DNA of 6,783 bases. Origin: Deltaproteobacteria bacterium. GTDB taxonomy: Bacteria > Myxococcota_A > UBA796. This document shows positions 1 to 6,087 of the stretch, in pieces. A program made the translations under genes and the position numbers. The notes under the pieces were generated by a model. The model did no database searches, had not been told where the DNA came from, and saw only the letters and a list, made by a program, of their open reading frames with translations. The stretch is taken from NCBI GenBank assembly GCA_002707085.1, contig PALY01000008.1, positions 21,356-28,138 on the forward strand. The letters run 5' to 3'. The stretch's first letter is position 1. The number at the start of each line of letters is the position of its first letter.

Positions 1-159
1 GGCTCCTCCTTTGAAACTCAACACGAATGGGACCTTGGGCGGCCATTTGACTTGGTGGGCGAGTTTGAGATGAGAGCACAGTTTTGCACGACTACACTCC
101 CCGCCTGGGAACGGCCCAATCCGTCCGCTTTCTTCACCGCCGACTACCCCACAGATTGA
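1..159 (+). CDS. C-terminal end of an unrecognised protein (5' end off window)
   Basis: Reading frame 1 is open from the first base through 52 codons and ends at TGA 157-159. The other two plus frames close early, at about base 12 and base 72. The translation looks protein-like, with many aromatic and acidic residues (it includes FETQHEWDLGRPFDLVGEF) and ends in FFTADYPTD. I recognise no family. The next gene starts 74 bases later on the same strand, so the two could be co-transcribed, but no overlap or tight spacing supports this. No clear terminator follows the stop. The alternative is a chance open frame of 52 codons, which is why confidence is moderate. Confidence 0.5.
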   Translation, partial: GSSFETQHEWDLGRPFDLVGEFEMRAQFCTTTLPAWERPNPSAFFTADYPTD

Positions 160-223
160 TCTCTCTTGCGCGAGTAACGGACTTGTCCTCCAGTTCCACC
201 CATCGTTGACCGATTGAAATAGC

Positions 224-227
224 GGAG
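224..227 (+). promoter_or_regulatory. Ribosome binding site of the beta-helix gene
   Basis: GGAG lies 6 bases before the ATG at 234. An in-frame TGA at 207-209 closes the frame upstream, and no ATG, GTG or TTG lies between that stop and 234. This fixes the start. Confidence 0.7.
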
Positions 228-233
228 CTTTTC

Positions 234-1814
234 ATGCGCTTGTTGTTACTGATGTGGACCATGAATCCGGTAAACGCTGCCGAAATTCGATTGAGTCCAG
301 GGGATTCAATTCAAAATGCAATGAACGCCGCCGTTGGCGGCGATGTCATCGTATTGGAGTCTGGGACCTGGGAAGAAGATCTATCCACGGAAGTGGATGG
401 ATCTGAAGACAATCCCATCACCGTACGTGCTGCCGAAGATGCCACTGTCGTGATCACAGCCTCTGGTGAAGTCATCCAAATCGACCACGCACACTGGAAC
501 TTCACCAACATCGTCTTCGATGGTCAATATGGCCTCGCCAATACCATCGATATTGGCGATGGGGCACACCATTTGACCTTGAGTCATGTCGAGGTTCGAC
601 ACAGCGGCCGTGATTGTATCGACATGGGTGCGCCCTCATCCGTACTCATCGAAGAGAGTCAAATCCATCATTGCTTGGGTTGGAACTCTGACGATGATGA
701 ACCCGAAGACGCACACGCCATCACCGGCGGTTCAGTTCAAGACTTGGTCATCCGAAACACATCCATCCACACTTTTTCTGGCGATGGAGTCCATTTCGAT
801 GCCTCTCGAAGAGCCCCTGGATGGAACAACATCACCATTGAGGATTGCGAAATCTGGTCGGAACCCCTGGAAGAAGCCACAAATGGATTCCCCGCAGGCT
901 CTGTTCCTGGCGGCAACGGTGTCACCACCAAGACCTACCCGGATGGTGAACGGGCGATTCTGACCATTCAAGACACCACCGTGTATGGATTTAAGGACGG
1001 AATAGGCGGCGGCGCACAAGCGGCATTCCTGATGAAGGAAAACATCGATGCGACCCTACGCCGCATTCATGTCCATGATTCTGCAATCGCCTTCCGGATT
1101 CGTGGTGCCACAGACGCGCGCCCTACAGAACCATGGGTGAACATCGAAAACGCCTTGATTCATGATGTGTCCAGCGGTGTTCGCTACGAAGATGAGATTC
1201 GAAATCTCAACATCGTCCATGCGACGTTCGGCCTATCCATCGACAATATGTTCACTCCAATCGATGCTGAGGGTGCAGAAATAGACATTCGCAATTCCCT
1301 TTTCATGGCGGACGCATTGCCCACACAGACTGCATCGGGGATGGCAAATCAAACCGCCAACTCAGATGATTTCATTGATGCAGATGGTGGTGATTACCAC
1401 CTTGTTGAGGGTTCAGCGGCCATCGATGCGGGCATCGAAATCTCTGGTATTGATACCGACCTAGACGGCAGAGAACGACTCGTTGGTGATGCACCCGACT
1501 TGGGACCATACGAGTATGGTGCAGAGGTTTGGGACACCGGAATGGGACACGACACGGGGATGGACCTGGACACAGGAAATCCCGATGATGAAGCGGATGG
1601 GGAAACGACCGGCGATGACACTGGAACGACGGAAGCACCACCCGGTGTTCCCGGTGTTGGGGCCGCCGAACATGTGGGAGAGAAAGGCGGATGTAGTTGC
1701 GCCACTTCACGTCGCCCCACGGGTGATGTTGTTCTGATGCTTCTTGCACTCCTTTGCATTCGCAGAGAGCGCATCGCAAAACACTGCCGTTCTATACGAA
1801 CTTCGTTTGAATAA
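234..1814 (+). CDS. Secreted right-handed beta-helix protein with MYXO-CTERM anchor
   Basis: The 526-residue protein is probably displayed on the cell surface. Residues 1-15 (MRLLLLMWTMNPVNA) form a short signal peptide with likely cleavage before AEI. Residues about 20-385 have the look of a parallel beta-helix: an opening segment with SIQNAMNAAVGGDVIVLESG, as in DUF1565/pectate-lyase-like proteins, then repeated short strands with Asn/Asp/His turns such as IEESQIHHC and LTIQDTTVYGF. Residues 388-429 match the choice-of-anchor Q pattern (GSAAIDAG, then DLDGRER, then DLGPYEYG). A low-complexity linker rich in Asp-Thr-Gly (about 430-485) leads to GGCSCATS, a hydrophobic helix and RRER (486-513). 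This is the MYXO-CTERM layout, which in Myxococcota is thought to direct sorting and processing at the Cys. It is unusual that 13 more residues follow the Arg cluster. No catalytic residues can be assigned, so it could be a polysaccharide-binding or lyase-like protein or a purely structural adhesin. Confidence 0.9.
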   Translation: MRLLLLMWTMNPVNAAEIRLSPGDSIQNAMNAAVGGDVIVLESGTWEEDLSTEVDGSEDNPITVRAAEDATVVITASGEVIQIDHAHWNFTNIVFDGQYGLANTIDIGDGAHHLTLSHVEVRHSGRDCIDMGAPSSVLIEESQIHHCLGWNSDDDEPEDAHAITGGSVQDLVIRNTSIHTFSGDGVHFDASRRAPGWNNITIEDCEIWSEPLEEATNGFPAGSVPGGNGVTTKTYPDGERAILTIQDTTVYGFKDGIGGGAQAAFLMKENIDATLRRIHVHDSAIAFRIRGATDARPTEPWVNIENALIHDVSSGVRYEDEIRNLNIVHATFGLSIDNMFTPIDAEGAEIDIRNSLFMADALPTQTASGMANQTANSDDFIDADGGDYHLVEGSAAIDAGIEISGIDTDLDGRERLVGDAPDLGPYEYGAEVWDTGMGHDTGMDLDTGNPDDEADGETTGDDTGTTEAPPGVPGVGAAEHVGEKGGCSCATSRRPTGDVVLMLLALLCIRRERIAKHCRSIRTSFE

Positions 1815-1820
1815 AACGAA
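1802..1820 (+). repeat. AT-rich inverted repeat across the stop codon
   Basis: TTCGTTT (1802-1808) and AAACGAA (1814-1820) are perfect 7-base arms around a GAATA loop, and the TAA stop 1812-1814 lies within the structure. There is no T tract after it, so it is not a convincing terminator. It could be a weak mRNA 3' structure or chance. Confidence 0.35.
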
Positions 1821-1872
1821 AGCTCCCTCGTCTGCACTTGCCAAGTCACCCACGCACGGGCGACCATTCGTG

Positions 1873-1879
1873 TGGAGGA
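1873..1879 (+). promoter_or_regulatory. Ribosome binding site that fixes the lipoprotein start at 1887
   Basis: TGGAGGA lies 7 bases before the ATG at 1887. An in-frame GTG at 1872 would give a protein five residues longer, but it overlaps this site and has no such site of its own, so the ATG is preferred. Confidence 0.8.
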
Positions 1880-1886
1880 CAAACAC

Positions 1887-2675
1887 ATGCCTTTGACCGT
1901 ATCGGATCGAACCAAGATTGTTGGAGTGACCAGTTTGGGCGCTTTGGGCCTATTGACCATGGGAATGATCGGCTGTGATGCAGTCAAAAATGTCGTTGGA
2001 GAGATCCTACCCCCCGATGCCGAATTCAGTCGAGTCGACCTGAAAGACAAACCCACAGCACGGGAACTCGCCCGATATGCATGCCACCAAGCTGGAGGAA
2101 ACTCGACCATCTGTGGAAACAACATTTCCAAAGACAAACTTCTTTTCAGCTTCGACATCGTTTTCGATCTCGCAAACAATAACGAAAAGGTTCCCATCCC
2201 ATTGGTTGAAATCCTTTTGGGTGTAAGCGTCTACGATGACGAAAACTTGGGTGCTGTGTGCATCAGCTTCTGCGATCCAGAAGACCCTGAGTGCGCATCA
2301 GAATCGAACGCAGAGGGCGCATGCGATGCCGAAAATGCAGAAGAAGTAACGACAGCAGCCGACATTGTGCCCACCGTAGATGAACTCACAAACATCGCCG
2401 AAAGCGTCGCAGATGGTGATTTTGGAAACCACGAATTCCGCACCATTCCGGCCCAAGAAGAAATCGAAGCGCACATTCAGTTCGACTTCAATATCGACAC
2501 CATGCTGGATCTAAGCGTCCACATCCTGACAGATCTCGGAGAAGACCTGCTTGCGGGCAGAGATCTCCGAGCCAACATTCCTTATGTCATGGACGGAAGC
2601 CTCTTCTTCGACATCCCTGAAATGGGTCGTCATGCAATCGGCTTTGGACCCATCGAAGATCGTTGGACCATATAG
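1887..2675 (+). CDS. Cys-rich putative lipoprotein, possible LEA14/WHy-like fold
   Basis: The 262-residue protein starts MPLTVSDRTK, followed by a hydrophobic stretch ending in MIGC. Cys30 is the likely lipidated residue, although Met at position -3 of the lipobox is less usual. The mature part has six further cysteines (66, 76, 125, 129, 136, 146), which may form disulfides in the periplasm. Residues about 85-125, with alternating hydrophobic strands, a Asn-rich turn (DLANNN) and PIPLVEILLGVSVY, resemble the first half of LEA type 2 (WHy) domains, where an N-P-N turn is usual. A second strand-rich block at about 190-255 would complete the fold. An acidic Cys-containing segment (130-150) separates the two. 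The gene follows the beta-helix gene by 72 bases on the same strand and may share its transcript. It ends before a convergent gene. The fold assignment is inference from pattern; that it is an exported lipoprotein is better supported. Confidence 0.8.
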   Translation: MPLTVSDRTKIVGVTSLGALGLLTMGMIGCDAVKNVVGEILPPDAEFSRVDLKDKPTARELARYACHQAGGNSTICGNNISKDKLLFSFDIVFDLANNNEKVPIPLVEILLGVSVYDDENLGAVCISFCDPEDPECASESNAEGACDAENAEEVTTAADIVPTVDELTNIAESVADGDFGNHEFRTIPAQEEIEAHIQFDFNIDTMLDLSVHILTDLGEDLLAGRDLRANIPYVMDGSLFFDIPEMGRHAIGFGPIEDRWTI

Positions 2676-2685
2676 ATCCTTCGAC

Positions 2686-2738
2686 AAAGACACAAAGAAA
2701 GGCCCTTGTCTAAAACCAAATGGTTCTAAACAAGAGCC
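2686..2738 (-). terminator. Compound hairpin terminator between convergent genes (best on minus strand)
   Basis: Outer arms lie at 2701-2709 and 2730-2738, and inner arms AACC (2714-2717) and GGTT (2722-2725) enclose an AAAT loop, with a symmetrical 4x4 internal loop between. In minus-strand RNA the nine outer positions all pair, one of them as a U-G wobble, and the hairpin is followed by TTTCTTTGTGTCTTT (2700-2686). In plus-strand RNA the same position is a C-A mismatch. It therefore serves the minus-strand HhH lipoprotein gene best, starting 27 bases after its stop, and may work more weakly for the plus-strand genes. Confidence 0.65.
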
Positions 2739-2740
2739 CG

Positions 2741-2758
2741 ACTTCCTTTTAGGGAAGT
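2741..2758 (+). terminator. Small hairpin, possible weak plus-strand terminator
   Basis: ACTTCC and GGAAGT are 6-base perfect arms around a TTTTAG loop. The following plus-strand sequence is T-rich but interrupted (GTGTTCTTTAGTTCTT). It lies downstream of the two plus-strand genes and just before the convergent stop codon. Weak candidate. Confidence 0.3.
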
Positions 2759-2765
2759 GTGTTCT

Positions 2766-3458
2766 TTAGTTCTTGGTCACTGCTTCTTTCTTCAGTACAG
2801 TCAAAGCGCCTTGACCGACAAAATACAGACGAGAGAGCTGATCAATCGTTTCAAGCGGCTGTGCGATCCCAATGCTTTCTGAAGCACGAGAGTCAAGACC
2901 CAACTGGATGTCCAGTGTGTCTTCATCAAGCGTGTTTACGAAAGCAATCGTGTCATCTGCCTCAGCAACTGTGAACGGCACACCATCATAGATCCCGAGC
3001 AGGTCTTCTGCACCGGGAGCCCATCCCATGTTCATCGAATAGATGATCATGCGTTCGATGGAACGTGCGCCCACGAAGCGAACAGCGTCTACTTCATTAA
3101 TCGTGTTGTAGATGTCATCATCGGAGGTTCCCCACCGACGATCACCACCATCACGATGAGCGATCAAGTTACCGGCTGCACGACGGTCCAAAGCTGCGTT
3201 CTTGTCCAGCACGTCAAAAGTGGTTGACTCCGCGTTCAGGAAGTCGAGCAAGCCGACGCCTTCAGGGGTGCCTTCCCAGCTACTGCGCGCTTGGTCCTGC
3301 TCTTCCAAATCGACTGGAAGTTCAGAACGCATATCGGAACCGGTATCCGAGCAGTCTGATTCAGCGCATTTGTCACCGGCACAGCCAGTTCCAAAAGCAA
3401 AAATTGATAAGATCGATATGGTCTTTACAGACAATCGAATGGACATCAGGAACTCCAT
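2766..3458 (-). CDS. Putative lipoprotein with two helix-hairpin-helix-like units
   Basis: The 230-residue protein begins MEFLMSIRLSVKTIS, has a hydrophobic stretch and then GTGC. Cys26 is the likely lipidation site, though Gly at -3 is a non-canonical lipobox. A Cys/Asp-rich segment with Cys31 and Cys36 follows, then an acidic spacer. Two related units follow. Unit 1 (about 69-146) has LLDFLN, ALDRRAAGNLIAHR, then VDAVRFVG. Unit 2 (about 168-226) has TIAFVN, GLDSRASESI, then LSRLYFVG. The 'LDxRA ... FVG' pattern resembles ComEA-type helix-hairpin-helix repeats. Unit 1 carries about 13 extra residues (DGGDRRWGTSDDD), an acidic loop that could bind a cation. HhH motifs usually bind the DNA backbone, so an exported copy might bind extracellular DNA, but these may be protein-binding derivatives. 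The start at 3458 has AGAAGG 7 bases upstream. A second ATG at 3446 has GGAG 6 bases upstream and is an equal rival, giving 226 residues. Confidence 0.85.
   Translation of the reverse strand: MEFLMSIRLSVKTISILSIFAFGTGCAGDKCAESDCSDTGSDMRSELPVDLEEQDQARSSWEGTPEGVGLLDFLNAESTTFDVLDKNAALDRRAAGNLIAHRDGGDRRWGTSDDDIYNTINEVDAVRFVGARSIERMIIYSMNMGWAPGAEDLLGIYDGVPFTVAEADDTIAFVNTLDEDTLDIQLGLDSRASESIGIAQPLETIDQLSRLYFVGQGALTVLKKEAVTKN
2781..2957 (-). other. HhH-like unit 2 of the lipoprotein
   Basis: Residues about 168-226. It has GLDSRASESI, a short connector without the acidic insertion, and YFVGQGAL. The spacing from LD to VG is 28 residues, against 41 in unit 1, which suggests internal duplication followed by divergence. 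Confidence 0.6.
3021..3254 (-). other. HhH-like unit 1 of the lipoprotein
   Basis: Residues about 69-146. It shares LDxRAA, an Asp/Leu-rich connector and FVG with unit 2, but holds a 13-residue acidic insertion between the two motif halves. Confidence 0.6.
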
Positions 3459-3516
3459 TTGCGTACCTTCTGCCTCCACTTTTAGAGGACGGATACGAAG
3501 TTGAGAGAACCCGCGG

Positions 3517-3544
3517 ATTACAAAACAAACTGAACAGGGGACAA
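3517..3544 (-). promoter_or_regulatory. Candidate sigma70-type promoter for the HhH lipoprotein gene
   Basis: Read on the minus strand, TTGTCC (3544-3539) is separated by 16 bases from TGTAAT (3522-3517), matching the -35 and -10 consensus at 4 of 6 and 5 of 6 positions. It sits 58 bases before the ATG at 3458 and downstream of the terminator of the preceding gene, which fits an independently transcribed gene. The match is by eye only. Confidence 0.4.
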
Positions 3545-3576
3545 ACTTTGCCGCCACGGACCCTGTCAGAAGGTTG

Positions 3577-3591
3577 GCCGTTTATAACGGC
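3577..3591. repeat. Perfect palindrome in the intergenic region
   Basis: GCCGTTTATAACGGC has 6-base arms around TAT. It has no T tract on either side, so it is not an intrinsic terminator. It lies upstream of the candidate promoter of the HhH lipoprotein gene and contains TATAAA on the minus strand. It might be an operator, an alternative -10 region or a processing structure. Confidence 0.4.
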
Positions 3592-3610
3592 GCCCAGATT
3601 TGGCAAGAGC

Positions 3611-3641
3611 AAAAATGCGAAAAAGACAGATTTATCCGTCT
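3611..3641 (-). terminator. Intrinsic terminator of the three-gene minus-strand operon
   Basis: On the minus strand AGACGGA and TCTGTCT (3641-3635 and 3630-3624) pair over 7 positions with one G-U wobble around a TAAA loop. TTTT follows, then CGCA and a second run of five T. The first two stem bases are the A and G of the TAG stop codon (3642-3640), so the terminator begins inside the gene's last codon. Confidence 0.75.
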
Positions 3642-4827
3642 ACTTCAGCCAAATTGAGACAGGATGACAATAATGACCGTCGTCACCGCCACGAGGTCGA
3701 GTCACGAGTCCAGCGGTACATCCTTCCGTCGCATGCATTGCACTCGTCGAATCTGAGTCTGGCTCAGACACTGCTCCTTGAGCAAAACCGACTCCAAACT
3801 CAGCGATGACATCACCCAGGTCGATCCCTTGGAATCCAATTCTTGGATATATTTCCTCGTCCTGTACTTTCCAAAAACCCATAAAGCCTGATGTTTCACC
3901 CAACACAGCCCGTTCGACATCTTCGTCGAGGAACACTTCGCCTGCGGTACTAAACAGCTCCCCTTCACCCGATGCCGCACCCCACAATGTTGATCCCGCA
4001 TCAAACAAGGTGGATACACACACTGGATCTTCGTTCAATACACAAAAGCGCAGTGCATTCACAGGAATGTTCACAGCACCATAAGACACCTGGGTTTCCA
4101 CGGTTTCGGTATTGCCCAATCGAACCAGTGGCGCTGTGGTGAACAACTCAGAATCCGCATCTGGCATTTCCCAACTATCCGCGGTGTTGGTCATGGCAGG
4201 GGAAACCCCATCGGTTGTAAGGACCAACCCCCATGGGCCATCCGTCGCATCAAAGTCACACAACATTTGGTAGACAGACACACCATCGGTTTCGCATTTC
4301 ATCCAGTACGCACCCGTTTCTGGACTTCGTTCAATAAATTCATGTACCGATGCTACTGCCGCACAATCAAACACAGGACAGCTTTCAGATGAACCCTTCA
4401 GGGTGGTGTTCTCGGCATCGTCGTCATCACAGTCAGAAAAGACAGGGATTCCATCGCCATCACTGTCTTGACTTTCTGGTTTTTCATCTTCCGGTGGCTC
4501 TTCGTCAGAATCCGCAGCTCTGATCTCAATCGCCGCACTGGATGGGGCGCTCACAGTCCCATCAAGCTCTAGTTGCACCATTACCCGCCAGAACCCTTCT
4601 TCAGGATCGCTGTTCGTTTGGGTCACAACAGGACCTGTAAACTCGTCACGATAGGTGTGATCAAGTGACCACCAATACGTATATGTCGCCCCCTCGACTG
4701 GCTCATCGATTTCGATTTCAAAAGGCACATGAGGGCGCACCCACTCCGGGTGCAGAAGTGCGGGACCGTCCAAACCTTTGGTCGTACACCCGGCAATAAA
4801 AACCAACAAAAGCCACATTCGGTTCAC
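3640..4827 (-). CDS. Lipoprotein with a fibrinogen-like domain
   Basis: The 395-residue protein begins MNRMWLLLVFIAGC. IAGC is a good lipobox and Cys14 the likely lipidated residue. Residues about 27-104 are strand-rich (ATYTYWWSLDH, EGFWRVMVQLELDG) and could be an Ig-like domain. An acidic linker follows, with DSDGDGIPVFSDCDDDD (121-137) resembling calcium-binding thrombospondin type 3/EF-hand-like loops. From Cys150 the sequence has TGAYWMKCETDGVSVYQMLCDFDATDG, cut here to its key features: GAYW (172-175), LCD (189-191) and GPWGLVL (197-203). These correspond to the GxYW, YCD and GGGW signatures of fibrinogen-like domains. Cysteine pairs at 262/270 and 370/387 follow. The GTG start overlaps the upstream TGA by 4 bases (GTGA, 4827-4824), indicating translational coupling. 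An ATG three codons later (4818) has AAAGGTG at good spacing and is an alternative, but it loses the only Arg of the signal peptide. Likely role: periplasmic or surface binding. The ligand is unknown. Confidence 0.87.
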   Translation of the reverse strand: MNRMWLLLVFIAGCTTKGLDGPALLHPEWVRPHVPFEIEIDEPVEGATYTYWWSLDHTYRDEFTGPVVTQTNSDPEEGFWRVMVQLELDGTVSAPSSAAIEIRAADSDEEPPEDEKPESQDSDGDGIPVFSDCDDDDAENTTLKGSSESCPVFDCAAVASVHEFIERSPETGAYWMKCETDGVSVYQMLCDFDATDGPWGLVLTTDGVSPAMTNTADSWEMPDADSELFTTAPLVRLGNTETVETQVSYGAVNIPVNALRFCVLNEDPVCVSTLFDAGSTLWGAASGEGELFSTAGEVFLDEDVERAVLGETSGFMGFWKVQDEEIYPRIGFQGIDLGDVIAEFGVGFAQGAVSEPDSDSTSAMHATEGCTAGLVTRPRGGDDGHYCHPVSIWLK

Positions 4828-6080
4828 CTTTCCGCCTTGTACAAAGGAATGGTGACAACGATTCCACCTGCAGTCAGCATTGTTCCCACACTCGTTACGA
4901 CCAAAGCGCGTGTTCGGATTGTCTGTTGATTCATGGACTTTTCGTACTGCGCTGTTGCAACATCAACACGCCCAGTAGACGCAGCAGTTTCAAAGGATTG
5001 GGTCGCGATTTCGCTTCTGTTTTTGGCATTGGCAGCCCGATTCCACATCAAACCCGTTGCTGTGGCTAATCCAAGTGTCACACCTGTACTCAACCAAGCC
5101 ATAGGCCGTACTGTGCGCGGCACTCCCGACCCTTTGGCCGGACGAATCGTCTCCCACGTGGTCATCCCTGAGGCCGACCGCCACAAACCACCATCATGGG
5201 CCACAATCACCGATGTACCGCTATCAAAGGCCTGATTGACGACCGCACTGAGTTTTTGCTGACCATCGTCTGTATGCACCCAAGAAAGCGCATCGTCGGG
5301 GATAAGCGATGGCAAGAACAAACGTGGGTTGGTGTCTCCTTTCACGGTGACCTCAAAGCCATTCAAACCTTGTGGACCCTTTACTTGAAGCAAGTTGGCA
5401 CCCGATGGCACCGACATTTCAGATGCGGGTGTGGGTAAACGAGCGCCATTCAACCAAACTTCGGTTTGCTCTTCTAATCCTGGAATCAGCCCAACCGAAA
5501 CTTGAGCAGAGTTCTCCAACTCCGCCTTGGCTAACCCCAAGATCGTGTTTCCGTCTGGGGGAAATTGTTCGTCCCAGGCAATGTCTGGCTGAAAACGAAC
5601 GGCTTGAGAAAAAGACGCCCATGCAGATGCCTTGTCTTCTGATTCAATGGCAATCACACCCTGTAGGAAGCCGATTCTGGCGGCCTGCTTTGGGTCCGCA
5701 GGGGTAGAAATACATAGCAACTGATCCCGGGCAGACTGTAACGTTGCACCTGCTTTCTCAAGCTCCAGGTAGGACAGGCTGCCTTCAGCTTGCTTCAGAA
5801 GCTCACTCAAAGGGTCGGACACTTCTTGGGAACATGGTTTCAATCCAACACCGCCCAACAAGGCTGGGGCCAAACTGGACCTAAACGCATCGAAGTGAGT
5901 CACAGCCAAATCGCCATCGAGGGAAGTGGCGGAACTCAAAACATCAAGACGTACCGCTTCTGCATCGGACTCTGCATGCAATACAACCGGAGCCGCATCC
6001 GCGACAGACATCAACGATAGAAAGGCCAGTGAGAGGGCCAACATTCTCGACTCCAAAACACCCCATACAGGGTGTCTCAT
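4824..6080 (-). CDS. Exported TPR/PEGA-like protein with two C-terminal membrane segments
   Basis: The 418-residue protein carries a signal peptide with hydrophobic core MLALSLAFLSLMSVADA, probable cleavage at ADA before APVVL. Residues about 90-190 are helical and TPR-like: a pair of helices, then FLQGVIAIESEDKASAWASF, SQAVRFQPDIAWD and FPPDGN. This is a layout common in Myxococcota envelope proteins. Residues about 193-250 (VSVGLIPG, VWLNGARLPTP, VPSGANLLQVKG) resemble a PEGA domain. Two membrane helices, about 327-346 and 392-411, flank a loop of about 45 residues and leave a short YKAER tail. The start at 6080 lies 7 bases after the upstream stop and keeps Arg residues before the hydrophobic core, but has no strong ribosome binding site. 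A rival ATG at 6044 has GGAG 6 bases upstream but gives a signal peptide without positive charge. Its role may be scaffolding in an envelope complex; this is inference. Confidence 0.83.
   Translation of the reverse strand: MRHPVWGVLESRMLALSLAFLSLMSVADAAPVVLHAESDAEAVRLDVLSSATSLDGDLAVTHFDAFRSSLAPALLGGVGLKPCSQEVSDPLSELLKQAEGSLSYLELEKAGATLQSARDQLLCISTPADPKQAARIGFLQGVIAIESEDKASAWASFSQAVRFQPDIAWDEQFPPDGNTILGLAKAELENSAQVSVGLIPGLEEQTEVWLNGARLPTPASEMSVPSGANLLQVKGPQGLNGFEVTVKGDTNPRLFLPSLIPDDALSWVHTDDGQQKLSAVVNQAFDSGTSVIVAHDGGLWRSASGMTTWETIRPAKGSGVPRTVRPMAWLSTGVTLGLATATGLMWNRAANAKNRSEIATQSFETAASTGRVDVATAQYEKSMNQQTIRTRALVVTSVGTMLTAGGIVVTIPLYKAER
6058..6075. repeat. Inverted repeat between two candidate start codons
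   Basis: ACACCCCATACAGGGTGT has 6-base arms around a 6-base loop. It lies just after the ATG at 6080 and before the GGAG that serves the ATG at 6044. In the mRNA it could modulate initiation at one of the two starts, or it may simply be coding sequence. Confidence 0.35.
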
Positions 6081-6087
6081 CGTATCA

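Noticed and set aside
1836..1846. Short palindrome ACTTGCCAAGT between the two plus-strand genes
   Set aside because: The arms are only 5 bases, and there is no second copy or nearby promoter signal that I can see.
1394..2197. Minus-strand open frame of 267 codons across the end of the beta-helix gene and the start of the next gene
   Set aside because: It is antisense to two well-supported genes. The translation is Ser/Arg/Pro-rich with no domain or signal, and it would overlap a lipoprotein signal sequence and a MYXO-CTERM.
3459..3557. N-terminal extension of the HhH lipoprotein to 3557
   Set aside because: It would bury the lipoprotein signal behind 33 extra residues and run through the candidate promoter. 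Good ribosome binding sites exist at the later starts.
3224..3667. Plus-strand frame of 147 codons
   Set aside because: It runs antisense to the HhH lipoprotein and through an intergenic region holding a terminator and promoter. It has no recognisable domain.
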